DNA of 64,000 nt, taken from contig BGKB01000232.1 of NCBI GenBank assembly GCA_003116975.1, positions 1-64,000 of the forward strand, read 5' to 3'. This document shows positions 10,655 to 20,016 of this stretch, piece by piece (the stretch's first letter is position 1; every line of letters starts with the position of its first letter). Below the pieces are notes generated by a model. That model saw nothing but the letters and a program-made list of their open reading frames with translations. It had not been told where the DNA came from and searched no databases. The position numbers and the translations under genes are program-made. The DNA comes from Aurantiochytrium sp. KH105 (taxonomy: Eukaryota; Sar; Bigyra; Thraustochytrida; Thraustochytriidae).

Positions 10655-11725
10655 ATGCGCGCGGCCCTGCGCGGCGCGGCCGCGGCGCTGGCGCGGGCAG
10701 AGGCCCTGCGGCGGCCGCAGATGATGGCGGCGGCGAGCCAGAGGACGACTGCGAGCGCGACGCGCGGCTTGACGACGACGACGACGACGCTGGCGCGGGC
10801 AGCACCGCTGGCGACGCGCAAGGCCGGAGCGATGGGAGCTCCCGCCAGCGCCACCCGTACCGCGATGGCCATGGCGCCGGCCGCGCTCGCGACGGCGGCC
10901 CTGCCCGGTGCCCGAGGCATGGCGTACCTTGCGCTCAACAACCTGGCCGACAATCCGGGCGCTCGCAAGAACCGGAAACGCGTCGGCCGCGGCTCAGGTT
11001 CTGGCCTCGGCAAGACCGCCGGCAAAGGTATCAAAGGCCAAAAGGCTCGCGCCGGAAACAAGGGTCTTCGCGCTGGCTTCGAGGGCGGCCAGACCCCGCT
11101 CCATCGCATCCTGCCCAAGTGGGGTTTCACAAACGCGCGCAACAAGAAGGACATCAAGCCAATCAACATTTCCGTTCTCCAGAGCTACATTGACCAGGGC
11201 CGTCTCGATGTTAGCAAGGTCATCACCATGAAGCAGCTGCACGACGCTGGTATCTGCGGCAAGGTCAAGGATGGTGTCAAGCTCGTCGGTGACGGCAAGC
11301 TTTCCCAGCCCATCGTCATCGAGGTCACGCGTGCCTCCAAGAACGCCATCAAGGCCGTCGAGGAAGCCGGAGGTCTTCTTGTCACTGCGTGGTACAACCG
11401 TTCCAACCTCAAGGTCCTTCTCAAGCCGCACCAGTTTCACCCCAACCTCGTGCCGCGCCGTGCGCGTCCCATTGACGCAAAGGAAATGGCCTACTACCTC
11501 GACTACGAGAACCGGGGTTATCTTTCCCCTGAAATGCAGTTCAAGCTCCGCGAGCTTGGTCTCAACTTTCTCCACATTCCGTACCCCTTTGCATCCGTGG
11601 AAGACTACGAAACCTACACCACGCAGCTCGCTCAGTCCCGTGCTCTCCCGCACGTCCCGCGTCCTGCGCCCATCGAGAGCCCATTCGAGAACCCTTTGGC
11701 GGCCAAAGCGCCTTCATCAGCATAG
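10655..11725 (+). CDS. Mitochondrial large-subunit ribosomal protein uL15m
   Basis: The 356-residue protein begins with about 88 residues rich in Ala, Arg and Thr and without acidic stretches, typical of a mitochondrial transit peptide. The uL15 core follows: the glycine- and basic-rich RNA-binding arm at about 97-133 (GRGSGSGLGKTAGKG), GFEGGQTPLHRILPKWGF, then the globular domain and a C-terminal extension as in mitochondrial L15. ATG 10655 (MRAALRG) is chosen because it starts the transit-like segment. An in-frame ATG near 10441 (MGPHH) would add a low-complexity leader and is judged less likely. The protein would bind 23S-like rRNA in the mitoribosomal large subunit. It is convergent with the sulfatase gene. 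Confidence 0.93.
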   Translation: MRAALRGAAAALARAEALRRPQMMAAASQRTTASATRGLTTTTTTLARAAPLATRKAGAMGAPASATRTAMAMAPAALATAALPGARGMAYLALNNLADNPGARKNRKRVGRGSGSGLGKTAGKGIKGQKARAGNKGLRAGFEGGQTPLHRILPKWGFTNARNKKDIKPINISVLQSYIDQGRLDVSKVITMKQLHDAGICGKVKDGVKLVGDGKLSQPIVIEVTRASKNAIKAVEEAGGLLVTAWYNRSNLKVLLKPHQFHPNLVPRRARPIDAKEMAYYLDYENRGYLSPEMQFKLRELGLNFLHIPYPFASVEDYETYTTQLAQSRALPHVPRPAPIESPFENPLAAKAPSSA

Positions 11726-12875
11726 TTACCTATTACCAAAAAATTATACCAAATAAAATTAGAACTGGCGTTGGCAGAAAGACGCCTCATTCTTGTCAGA
11801 CGCGACATAAAAGTGGGGACGCGAAGAAAATCGAGGAAACGCACAGAAATCAGTGGCTCGATTACGAAAGCATATCAGAATATTCTGTTCACGATTTGCT
11901 CGCGTGCATCGTGCAGAGTAAGCCTAGGCCCAGACCTAATTCTGTTCACCCGATTGTGAAAATTTGATTTGCCCCCCCCCCCCCCCCCCCCAAAAGGAAG
12001 CAATAAGAACGAAAGTAATGGCTTCATTACGAAAGCATTGTGGCAATATTTTGTTCCCCTTTACTCGCGTGATTCATGCCGGATAGGCCTAATTTTGCTC
12101 CCGATTGTCACGAGTTGACTCGCCACACTCTTGAGTCGAGAGGGAAAAAATAAAGCAAAAAGCAAATAGTTTTCCTCTTTTTCTTATCGGAATCAATCTC
12201 GATCGCTTTCCCTGTACTTTATCCACCATCCATCGTATGCTCTTCTTGACATAAAGAACCTAATTTTTTGTCTTGTCTTGTCGCGCCCGTGGATCACTGG
12301 GCACCATCATCGTGCGTGCGCATTCCGTTCAAGTTCCATTCTCTCAAAGCCCCTCATCTTTCCCTTGCGCTTACAATCCGAGTCCGTCTCCGTCGTCATC
12401 CCTTCCTTCCCTCCCGCCCCACCCACTCTCCCTTTCCCGCGGCTTCCCTCCTCTCAACTCGCGACAAGCTATTCTTTGAGTTTAGCTGCGGCTGCTTCGG
12501 TAAAAGGAACAAGAAAGAGATCGTAGAGCACTATTAGTGTTTTGCCTATAAGGCGCAATGTAACCTGTCAGCGGGGGGCCAAGTGCTTGTGCTGCCCTCA
12601 GCCTCAGTTGGGGGTCAAGGAGGAGAAATTTGCCGCCGAGACCCGGGTGCGCGTTGGAAAGAGAAAGCATACGCCAGGACGAGAATAAATCGCCTGCCGC
12701 GCGTTCGCAGTCGGCTGCATCGCATCTGCGAAATAAGAAAGCAAACCCGGATGACTCGCATGACAGAAAAAAATATTCGCGTAACTTCGTCACCTCCCAC
12801 ACCATCACTCAATGCAAACACTTTGAATCAGGAACCTGAAAAAGTGAAATTTGTTACAAATTTTTAATCAGCTGG
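11726..12875. other. Convergent intergenic region with imperfect repeats and a C20 tract
   Basis: This separates the 3' ends of uL15m and the sulfatase gene. It holds two diverged copies of a block of about 110-130 bp and a run of 20 cytosines. Reading frames at 12268-12537 and 12583-12867 have no domain signal and are not called. Confidence 0.6.
11854..12130. repeat. Two diverged copies of a block of about 110-130 bp flanking poly-C
   Basis: Copy 1 (about 11854-11970) and copy 2 (about 12020-12130) share ATTACGAAAGCAT, AATATTxTGTTC, CTCGCGTG, TAGGCCxAAT and CCCGATTGT in the same order. A homopolymer of 20 C (11972-11991) lies between them. Confidence 0.75.
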
Positions 12876-15800
12876 TCAAGCCAAGACCTGAGACACTTGA
12901 TTCGACGTCAGCGAGACGTCACTGGGCGGACGCAACTTCCACCATGTCTTTTTGCTTGGAACGCAAGATTCGTCCAGATAAAAAGAAGAGGCAGTCATGT
13001 CTGCGCGAGCCTGAGCCTTGGCCCAGCTGGTGCGTGGTCGCAGACTATGGTCGTATTGCGTTGAGCTCGTGTATTCAATGAGAGCATCTAACATTCGGTC
13101 AGCCACTGCCTGAACCGCGGCGTTACCTGCCTGGGTCCACAGCAAATTGGTCGACTCGAAAGGGTCCAACGTGAGATCGTACAATTCCATGCGCATCGTT
13201 TTCGTCCGTAAGTTCGGATACCAATCGGTCACCTTTTGGGGTTCCCAAAGTAGCTTATAGGTTCCGTTGCGCACGGCAAATCGCGGTGAGATGCCAAGGC
13301 AATCGCCCATGAACTCGTTGCGGAACTCAAAAAAAAGCGGCTCCGCCGGCGCGGCCTCGGCAGGCGCACACGTCCGTAAAAGACCACAGGAAATGTCTCG
13401 ACCTTGCATGCGAGACGCATCGGGAAGTGACGCAAAGGCATTCGCATACCCAGCCAAGCCCGCCAGCGTTGGAAAGAGGTCGACGCCAGACGCCACCTCG
13501 CCAAAGACTGACCCTGCGGGAATGTGGCCCGGCCAACGCATGAGCATCGGAACGTGGATGCCGCCCTCGTACAAGGACCGCTTCGCGCCACGAAAGGGCG
13601 CCACGTCGCCGGCAAGCGTAAAGTACACAGCACGCTCCTCCGGCCCGTTGTCCGCTGTATGAATGACGAGCGTCTTGTCGTCGAGCCCAAGGTCTGCCAA
13701 TCCATCAACTAGATCCATCACGGCGCGCTCGTGCTCTCTCAAGAGCGTCTGATAGATTTGGTGCGGTGCATGGGGATCAACAAAGTCAAACGGTAAGGAT
13801 CGGTCCCCACGGTGTGGCCACGGATTGCTCGAAGCACTTGCAAATCCATTCGCCGCAGCTTGGTCATACGAGGTGGCAAGCACTAATGGCGCGTGCGGGT
13901 TCTGAAGACACAGCTGCACATAAAATTTGCGCTCGTCCGCTGCTCGATCTGACAGAAAAGCAAGAGTGCGATTTACCATGAGTTGCTGCGCATAAGACGA
14001 GAAAAGTGGGTCCCGATTATCGAAATAGGTGTCGTGCGGGCTCGAGGCTGTCGGGAACACGTGCTGCGTCTTGTTCAATGCCTTGTTGTGTCCGTACAGC
14101 TGGTACTCGTCGAGGCCATACAGCGCACCGTCTGCACCCCAGTCGTCGGTTGCCGTGTAGCCAAGGTGCCACTTGCCAAAGTGAGCCGTCACAAAGCCTT
14201 GGTCGTGAAAGAAGCGCGGCATCAGACTGAACTTTGACGGCGAAACGCCCTCGCCAAGGTACGCGGGCACGCCGCGCCGTTTGTTGTTGAGGGGCTTCTT
14301 GTCCACAATGTTGTGCATTCGCACGTCGGCATGCGAGGGCAGACGCCCTGAAAGCATCGCTGCGCGGCTCGGGGAACACACGCAAGAGTTTGCATAAAAT
14401 TGCGTGAATTGTACGCCCTCGGACATGAGACGGTCAAAGTCCGGAGTACTGGGCGTGTATGCAAAGCTGCCCGTTTCCGCGCGTCGCGCGTCGTGATTCG
14501 CAGAAATGTCTCCAAATCCCATGTCATCTGCGAGAATAAAGACGATGCCCCGCAGCGCAGAGCGCAGACTGCTCTGCGGCCATGATGCAGCTGTTGGGGA
14601 GGCGTCCGGACTTGATGTCACGCTGGCGGGGCCGCCCGCGCATCCCGTGTGCGCAAGAGCCGTCGGCGACGATGGAACGCGCGCGACCCATGCAAGCAAG
14701 TCTTGCTCCATCTCTTCTGAAATTTGTTCGAGTCGTTTTTGCGACGCCGAGGCTTTCGGCGTTGCTCCCCACAAATTCGTTAATTCAAATTCTCCGCGTG
14801 AAAGGTCATACAGTTCGTAGCGTGCCTCAACGCCATCGCTTTCCGAGGCGGGTTCATAAAAGAGCTTGAATGAGCCCTTGAGAATCGCAAACCGCGGCGA
14901 CTCGTTCATGCAATGCCCAGGGACGCCAAAGCGCCATTCCCACACAAGTGGCTGTTCTCGCGTCACCCGCGAGCAGCCTTTGACGAGACACATGCTGGAG
15001 AGATCCACGCCAGCCATCTGAGAGGCTTGCTTGACCTTGACATTTGCCCAGCCAGCCAGCGTTGGCAAAAGATCGACGCCCGCCACGTCGGCCTTCTGCG
15101 ACTTGCGAACTAGCGCACGCTTCGAACCTTGCGGAGCAGAAAACCTCAAAATACCACGCAGACCGCCATCGTACAGAGATCGACGTTCGCCGCGGTGCCC
15201 GAAGCGGCCTCGTGCATGAGCATCCACCTGCTCGGCTTCGCCGCCTGTGGAAGAATACACGACGCGAAGGGCGTCGGACCCAAAGGATTTGGAGACCAGG
15301 CTCATCAATTTGGCGACTTGTCGCATCTCGTGCACGCGATTCGCCTGATATACCTGACGTGGGCATGTTGCGTATCGTGGTTCGTAAACCTTGGCACGCG
15401 AAACGTCTGGACACGTGGACCAGCGCTCCTCGGAAGGACCTTCGATGTCTGCGTTCCAATTGTCCGCCGTCACATCGTCAAGGCCGTATCCAAAAGCGGC
15501 ATCGAGGCGGGGCAGCATGACGACCGTCAAAAAGTCCTCTCCGTCGGCGACACTCTCTTTGACAAAGGCCTTCGCGGCATCGATGACATCCGTAAAGTCG
15601 TCACTTTGCAGGACAGAAGTGGTGTACGTCTCGAGAGCTTCATCGGCAAATGCCCAGCGTCCGAAGTGGCCGACTTTGTAGCCTGCTTCGAAGAAGCTTT
15701 GGTGAAGACGCGGCCCAAGCGCTGGTTTCGTGCCGTCGTCATTGTGAATTCCAAGCAGCGCTGGAAATTCGCCCGTCACGACGGCAGCTTCAGCGGGGAC

Positions 15801-16016
15801 CAGATCCGGGCTGGACGACCGAAACGAAGCAAAGTCCACAGGCACGTCGTCCTCTAGGTCTTTCCGCAGGTCCGAGGGCAAGGCCTCCCAGTCTCCGCGA
15901 GTGAACTCCCGCACTTGGACCAGGCAGATCCCCTTGCCAGCAGCCGACCCGCAAGAGCTCAGGGCCGCCACGAGAGCGGCCAAGATCGACCATCTCTTCC
16001 TGCGCTGAGCCGCCAT
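12876..16016 (-). CDS. Secreted two-domain sulfatase (pseudo-sulfatase fused to active sulfatase)
   Basis: This single-exon 1046-residue protein has an N-terminal signal peptide (SILAALVAALSSCGSAAG). The second half, about residues 485-1000, is a complete type I sulfatase with metal-binding FILADDMGFGD, the formylglycine motif CSPSRAAMLSGR (Cys at 547), HFGKWHLG and DNGPEE. The first half, about 30-470, aligns in layout (TGEFPALLG, HFGRWAF, ending ARYELYDLSRGEFELTNL) but lacks the Cys-x-Pro-Ser-Arg motif, the DD metal site and the Lys/His of GKWHLG, so it is probably a pseudoenzyme. Closing blocks of the two halves (RMELYDLTLDPFESTNLL versus the above) indicate internal duplication. It probably hydrolyses sulfate esters of glycans outside the cell or in the lysosome; the substrate is unknown. 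Confidence 0.92.
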   Translation of the reverse strand: MAAQRRKRWSILAALVAALSSCGSAAGKGICLVQVREFTRGDWEALPSDLRKDLEDDVPVDFASFRSSSPDLVPAEAAVVTGEFPALLGIHNDDGTKPALGPRLHQSFFEAGYKVGHFGRWAFADEALETYTTSVLQSDDFTDVIDAAKAFVKESVADGEDFLTVVMLPRLDAAFGYGLDDVTADNWNADIEGPSEERWSTCPDVSRAKVYEPRYATCPRQVYQANRVHEMRQVAKLMSLVSKSFGSDALRVVYSSTGGEAEQVDAHARGRFGHRGERRSLYDGGLRGILRFSAPQGSKRALVRKSQKADVAGVDLLPTLAGWANVKVKQASQMAGVDLSSMCLVKGCSRVTREQPLVWEWRFGVPGHCMNESPRFAILKGSFKLFYEPASESDGVEARYELYDLSRGEFELTNLWGATPKASASQKRLEQISEEMEQDLLAWVARVPSSPTALAHTGCAGGPASVTSSPDASPTAASWPQSSLRSALRGIVFILADDMGFGDISANHDARRAETGSFAYTPSTPDFDRLMSEGVQFTQFYANSCVCSPSRAAMLSGRLPSHADVRMHNIVDKKPLNNKRRGVPAYLGEGVSPSKFSLMPRFFHDQGFVTAHFGKWHLGYTATDDWGADGALYGLDEYQLYGHNKALNKTQHVFPTASSPHDTYFDNRDPLFSSYAQQLMVNRTLAFLSDRAADERKFYVQLCLQNPHAPLVLATSYDQAAANGFASASSNPWPHRGDRSLPFDFVDPHAPHQIYQTLLREHERAVMDLVDGLADLGLDDKTLVIHTADNGPEERAVYFTLAGDVAPFRGAKRSLYEGGIHVPMLMRWPGHIPAGSVFGEVASGVDLFPTLAGLAGYANAFASLPDASRMQGRDISCGLLRTCAPAEAAPAEPLFFEFRNEFMGDCLGISPRFAVRNGTYKLLWEPQKVTDWYPNLRTKTMRMELYDLTLDPFESTNLLWTQAGNAAVQAVADRMLDALIEYTSSTQYDHSLRPRTSWAKAQARADMTASSFYLDESCVPSKKTWWKLRPPSDVSLTSNQVSQVLA

Positions 16017-17253
16017 CTTTGCCGAGTTGCATCACTGCCTGCCACACACACGAGACGGCGTCGAAGCTGAAGCCGATGCATGTTTGACCGCTCTTGCGCC
16101 CACATTTTGACATTTTGGTCGAGCGCGCGAACAGATGGGCGCCTTTATGACGCGTCCAGTATATCCGGTGATGCCGGGGAGGATGGCTTGCTCTGGCTGG
16201 ACGACGTACACGAGGGCCGGCGAAGGCGGACGAGGCGTGTCGAGGCGAGATGGGTCAACGGATGAGCCGAAGATCGAAAGCAAGGATGACTGCAGGTTCT
16301 CATGGTTCGGGCTCAAAAGAAAATCGCATCATGTGGCCGTAGTAGGCCTGATCCACAGAAGCGGTGACGCATCGGTAGCGTTGGATGTTGGAGAAAGCGC
16401 AAAGAGTTTGAAGTTGAGAACGTCTAGCGACTGGCAGTTTTCTCAAAGCTGGCCGATCCAGTCACTCAAAGTTGGCCTTGGGCAAAGAATAAGAACGGAG
16501 AGACTTCGTGACTCTTTGGTCGAATTTTTCTTGAAAAGAAGAGATGAGCATCACCGACCGTGTTTTTTCTGCGAGAATCGCATGTGGCACATAAGGTTTG
16601 CGTGTCGCTCTCTTGCATCTCCCTCTCTCGGTTTTACTTCTCTGCCCATTGCTTTTTCTTTTTTGTTTTCCTTTTTCTTGTTCGAGCGATGATGACAAGA
16701 GTTGTTCGATGTGTGATTGTGATCAAGAGACCTTGTCGAGGTCATTCATTCTTCATTCATTTATAGAGAGACGCACTCTACAGAGCTGCAGAGCGAATCT
16801 CTGGCACAATAGTCTCGTTGAAAAGCTTCGGGAAAGGACTTTTCCTCCGTCAACGACCGACCTTCAACCTCTCGATCATGCCTCGATCTGGCGCACGAAA
16901 GTGACCCGTCGCTCCCGGCCCCGCGCATCGCATCATCCAGCAATTGTCCCAGCCTGGCGCGCTACAGAACCGTCGCTACCGGCCGCGTTTTGCGCACAAA
17001 CCCTTCTGCTCGAGGCCGGATAACTCTGATTAAGAGTCCGCCATCGCACACTGGCATCCCATCCCACCCAAGTGGATTCACGCGCGCGACGCATCCACTG
17101 TCCTCACCTGTCCGTGAGCCCGAGTGACCGGCCGGCCAGCGCGCACGCCGAGGCTGGCGCGGTGACCTGGCCGCCCGGCGCTCTCTCCCGCCCCGAGTCG
17201 CTTGCGTCGCGCGCGTCTCCTCTCCCCCCCTATCGTATCCTCTGCGTGCTGCA

Positions 17254-17286
<33 letters not shown>

Positions 17287-17912
17287 CGGAGCGCGCAAGG
17301 CGGTCGCTCGCAACTCGCAAGTCGCTCGATCGCTCCCGAGGGACTGCTTGATTCCTCGGCGGCGACGGCGGCGGGGAGCGCAAGATCGCGAGACCGCAGA
17401 GCGTGCGGCGCGCTTCGATGCGCAGGATTGCGTTCGCGCGCGCACGGTCTGGGACAGTACCCCTGGCCGGGTGGTACTGTCTCGGATTGGAACAGCGCCC
17501 ACACTGAAGTAATAGTACGCGATGGAGGAGGTGGCGTATAGTGTTGCGCTCCGGCAGCGGGAAAAGAACACAGAGGCGACGACGAGCGCGACGAGCAGGA
17601 GCTTGGCGACCTGGACGCCGGCGTGAACAGCAGCAGCAGCCAGCTCGCACCGCAGTCATTGCGCAAGATTGCAGTTGCGGCTGGTGCTGGCGGATATCGA
17701 AGGAGCACAGCGGAACTGGCGAAGAGGACGCGCAGTCCGGCAACGAGCGAGCGCGAGCAGAGACAGCATCGCCCGCGAGAGCGTGAGCGGCGGGGAGGAG
17801 AAAGAGGAGGAGGAGGAGCGGCAGACGTGGGCCGTTCGGCGCGGAGAGAGCTGGCCGGGAAGGAGAAGGAGAAGGAGAAGGAGCGCTGTTGCCGTCGTCG
17901 TCGGTTCGCGAC
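16017..17912. other. Divergent intergenic region between sulfatase and acyl-CoA synthetase genes
   Basis: About 1.9 kb holds both 5' regions. It contains a run of CTG triplets at about 17249-17285 and a short GAGC run at 17744-17752, in sense orientation 160 nt before the acyl-CoA synthetase ATG. No further gene is supported. A long minus-strand frame (16962-18350) is low-complexity and mostly antisense to the synthetase. Confidence 0.6.
17249..17285. repeat. CTG/CAG trinucleotide run
   Basis: About eleven nearly perfect CTG units lie in the non-coding region upstream of the acyl-CoA synthetase. They would read as CAG (poly-Gln) on the minus strand, but no gene is supported there. Confidence 0.85.
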
Positions 17913-19808
17913 ATGGACGCAGAAAAGGTCATCAAGGCGGGCGCAGCCGCGGGCGCGGCGTACCTGGGATGGAAGTATCTCGATGAGAAGCACGGCATCA
18001 GCAACGACCTGGAGCTGGCGCGGCGCCTGCTCAAGCTCAAGAAAGAGATCAACGAGCGCAACACGAAACGCGTCTTTAATGTGACCAACATGTGGTACGA
18101 GGCGTACGCCAAGAACCCGAAAAAGCCGGCGCTCCTCTACCTCGACGAGGTCGTCACGTACCAGGACATGGAGGACCGCTCGAACCAGGTGGCCAACTGG
18201 CTCCTGAGCAAGGGACTCAAGCGCGGCGACACCGTGGCCCTTCTCATGGAGAACCGTCCCGAGTTCGTCATCTCGTGGCTCGGCATGACCAAGATCGGCG
18301 TCAAGGTCGCGCTCATCAACACGAGCATCAAACAGAAACCGCTCTTGCATTGCCTGAAAATCTCGGGGTGCAAAATCGTTCTCTTTGGAAGCGAGCTCGC
18401 GGAGCCCATCCGCGACATCAAGGACGAGCTCGCCGACCTCGGCATCGAGCTAGCCGCCGAGGGCGCGCGTGAAGCCTCGCCCGACTGGATCGAGGTCGTC
18501 AACCCGGAAATCGACGCCTCGCCCAAGACCGCGACCTCGCCCAAGCTTCGTGAAGGCATCGGTATGCAGGACGTCTTTGGCTTCATTTACACCTCGGGCA
18601 CCACGGGTCTGCCCAAGGCTGCTGTCATTCTTCACCAAAAAATGTTTAGTTTTGGCGCCCTCATGACCAACGCCTTCCAGTGCACTCAGGACGACATTGT
18701 CTACACCTGCCTTCCGCTCTTCCACAGCGCGGGCGGCGGTCTCGGTATCGGCATCATGCTCTACACCGGAGCCACCGTGGTCATCAAGCGCAAGTTCAGC
18801 GTCACGGACTTTTGGAGCGATTGCGTCAAGTACAATTGCACTGTCGTGCAGTACATTGGTGAGCTTTGCCGGTACCTCGTCATGGCCGAGCCGCGGCCCG
18901 AGGAGACCCAGCACAAGGTCCGCATTGCCATCGGCAACGGCCTGCGGCCCGAGATCTGGGCCGAGTTTCAGGAGCGCTTCCAGATTCCGCAAGTTGGCGA
19001 GTTCTATGGCGCCACCGAGGGCAATGGCGCCCTCGTACAGCACTGCACCAAGCCCGAAGACCGCGGCGCCGTCGGGCGCATGGGTTCGCTGCTCATGCGC
19101 GTTACGGGCGTTAAGTTTGCTCGCTTCGATGTCCTCGAGGAGGCCCCGGTGCGCGGCGCTGACGGCTTTTGCATCGAATGCGACGTCGACGAGCCTGGCG
19201 AACTCCTTTTTCCTATTCGCGACAACGACCCCAGCTCCGCCTTTGCCGGCTACAACGACCCCAAGGCCACAGCAAAGAAGATCATCACGGACGCCTTTGC
19301 CAAGGGCGACAAGTACTTTCGCACCGGCGACTTGCTCAGTCGTGATGCCCGCGGCCGCATCTACTTTCGCGATCGCATCGGCGACACCTTTCGCTGCAAG
19401 GGCGAGAACGTTTCCACCAGCGAGGTCGCCGAAGTCCTTTCTACCTTTCCGGGCATCGAGGAGCTCAACATCTATGGCGTTCAGATCCCCAACAACGAAG
19501 ATGGTCGCTTTCCCTGTGCTGCTCTTACGCCCAAGGATAGCGACCTTTCCAACGTTGATCTCAAAGGATTTTACGAGCACGCCAAGAAGAACCTTCCGAG
19601 CTACTCGATTCCGATGTTTATTCGCGTACAGCCGGTCATGCCTGTGACTGCCACGATGAAGCATCAAAAGGTGCAGCTTCGCAAGGAAGGCATGGACATC
19701 CACGCCATCAAGGACCCCATGTACTGGCTCCATGACGAAAAGAAGGAGTATCTTCCCTTGACCGAGGAGGACTACGCGCGCATCATCGGACAACGCGCGC
19801 GTCTTTAA
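17913..19808 (+). CDS. Very-long-chain acyl-CoA synthetase / fatty-acid transport protein (FATP type)
   Basis: The 631-residue protein activates (very) long-chain fatty acids to acyl-CoA using ATP. The N-terminal segment (VIKAGAAAGAAYLGWKYL) resembles the short membrane anchor of the SLC27/ACSVL family. The AMP-binding P-loop YTSGTTGLPK is at 226-235, FYGATEGN near 365, YFRTGDLL near 468, then the RDRIGDTFRCKGENVST linker and a C-terminal subdomain. FATP-type length (about 620-650) and the FYGATEGN block favour this family over plain long-chain synthetases. ATG 17913 (MDAEKV) is the first ATG in frame. The C-terminus ARL fits the type 1 peroxisomal targeting consensus, preceded by basic residues. 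It converges with the GH114 gene, 208 bp between stops. Confidence 0.94.
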   Translation: MDAEKVIKAGAAAGAAYLGWKYLDEKHGISNDLELARRLLKLKKEINERNTKRVFNVTNMWYEAYAKNPKKPALLYLDEVVTYQDMEDRSNQVANWLLSKGLKRGDTVALLMENRPEFVISWLGMTKIGVKVALINTSIKQKPLLHCLKISGCKIVLFGSELAEPIRDIKDELADLGIELAAEGAREASPDWIEVVNPEIDASPKTATSPKLREGIGMQDVFGFIYTSGTTGLPKAAVILHQKMFSFGALMTNAFQCTQDDIVYTCLPLFHSAGGGLGIGIMLYTGATVVIKRKFSVTDFWSDCVKYNCTVVQYIGELCRYLVMAEPRPEETQHKVRIAIGNGLRPEIWAEFQERFQIPQVGEFYGATEGNGALVQHCTKPEDRGAVGRMGSLLMRVTGVKFARFDVLEEAPVRGADGFCIECDVDEPGELLFPIRDNDPSSAFAGYNDPKATAKKIITDAFAKGDKYFRTGDLLSRDARGRIYFRDRIGDTFRCKGENVSTSEVAEVLSTFPGIEELNIYGVQIPNNEDGRFPCAALTPKDSDLSNVDLKGFYEHAKKNLPSYSIPMFIRVQPVMPVTATMKHQKVQLRKEGMDIHAIKDPMYWLHDEKKEYLPLTEEDYARIIGQRARL

Positions 19809-20016
19809 GCCTTGCACGGCACCAAAATATAATAAGGTCAATCATTTTTTTTTCTTTATTTGTCAGAAGCACATGCTTCATTGCATCCATTTTCCTAATT
19901 CCATTCAATTCATTCCGAGTCTTTGCATTGTATGGTCAAAAATTATGATCCCATGGAAAACAGGAAAGCTTCTCTCGTCTTCTTTTTTCACGTTCCACAT
20001 CTTCCCTTCTTTGAAT

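Noticed and set aside
16962-18350. Minus-strand open frame of 462 codons
   Set aside because: Partly antisense to the acyl-CoA synthetase, with the remainder low-complexity Arg/Ser/Pro and poly-Gln from the CTG run.
18450-19841. Minus-strand open frame of 463 codons
   Set aside because: Antisense to the acyl-CoA synthetase; its composition mirrors the codon bias of the real gene.
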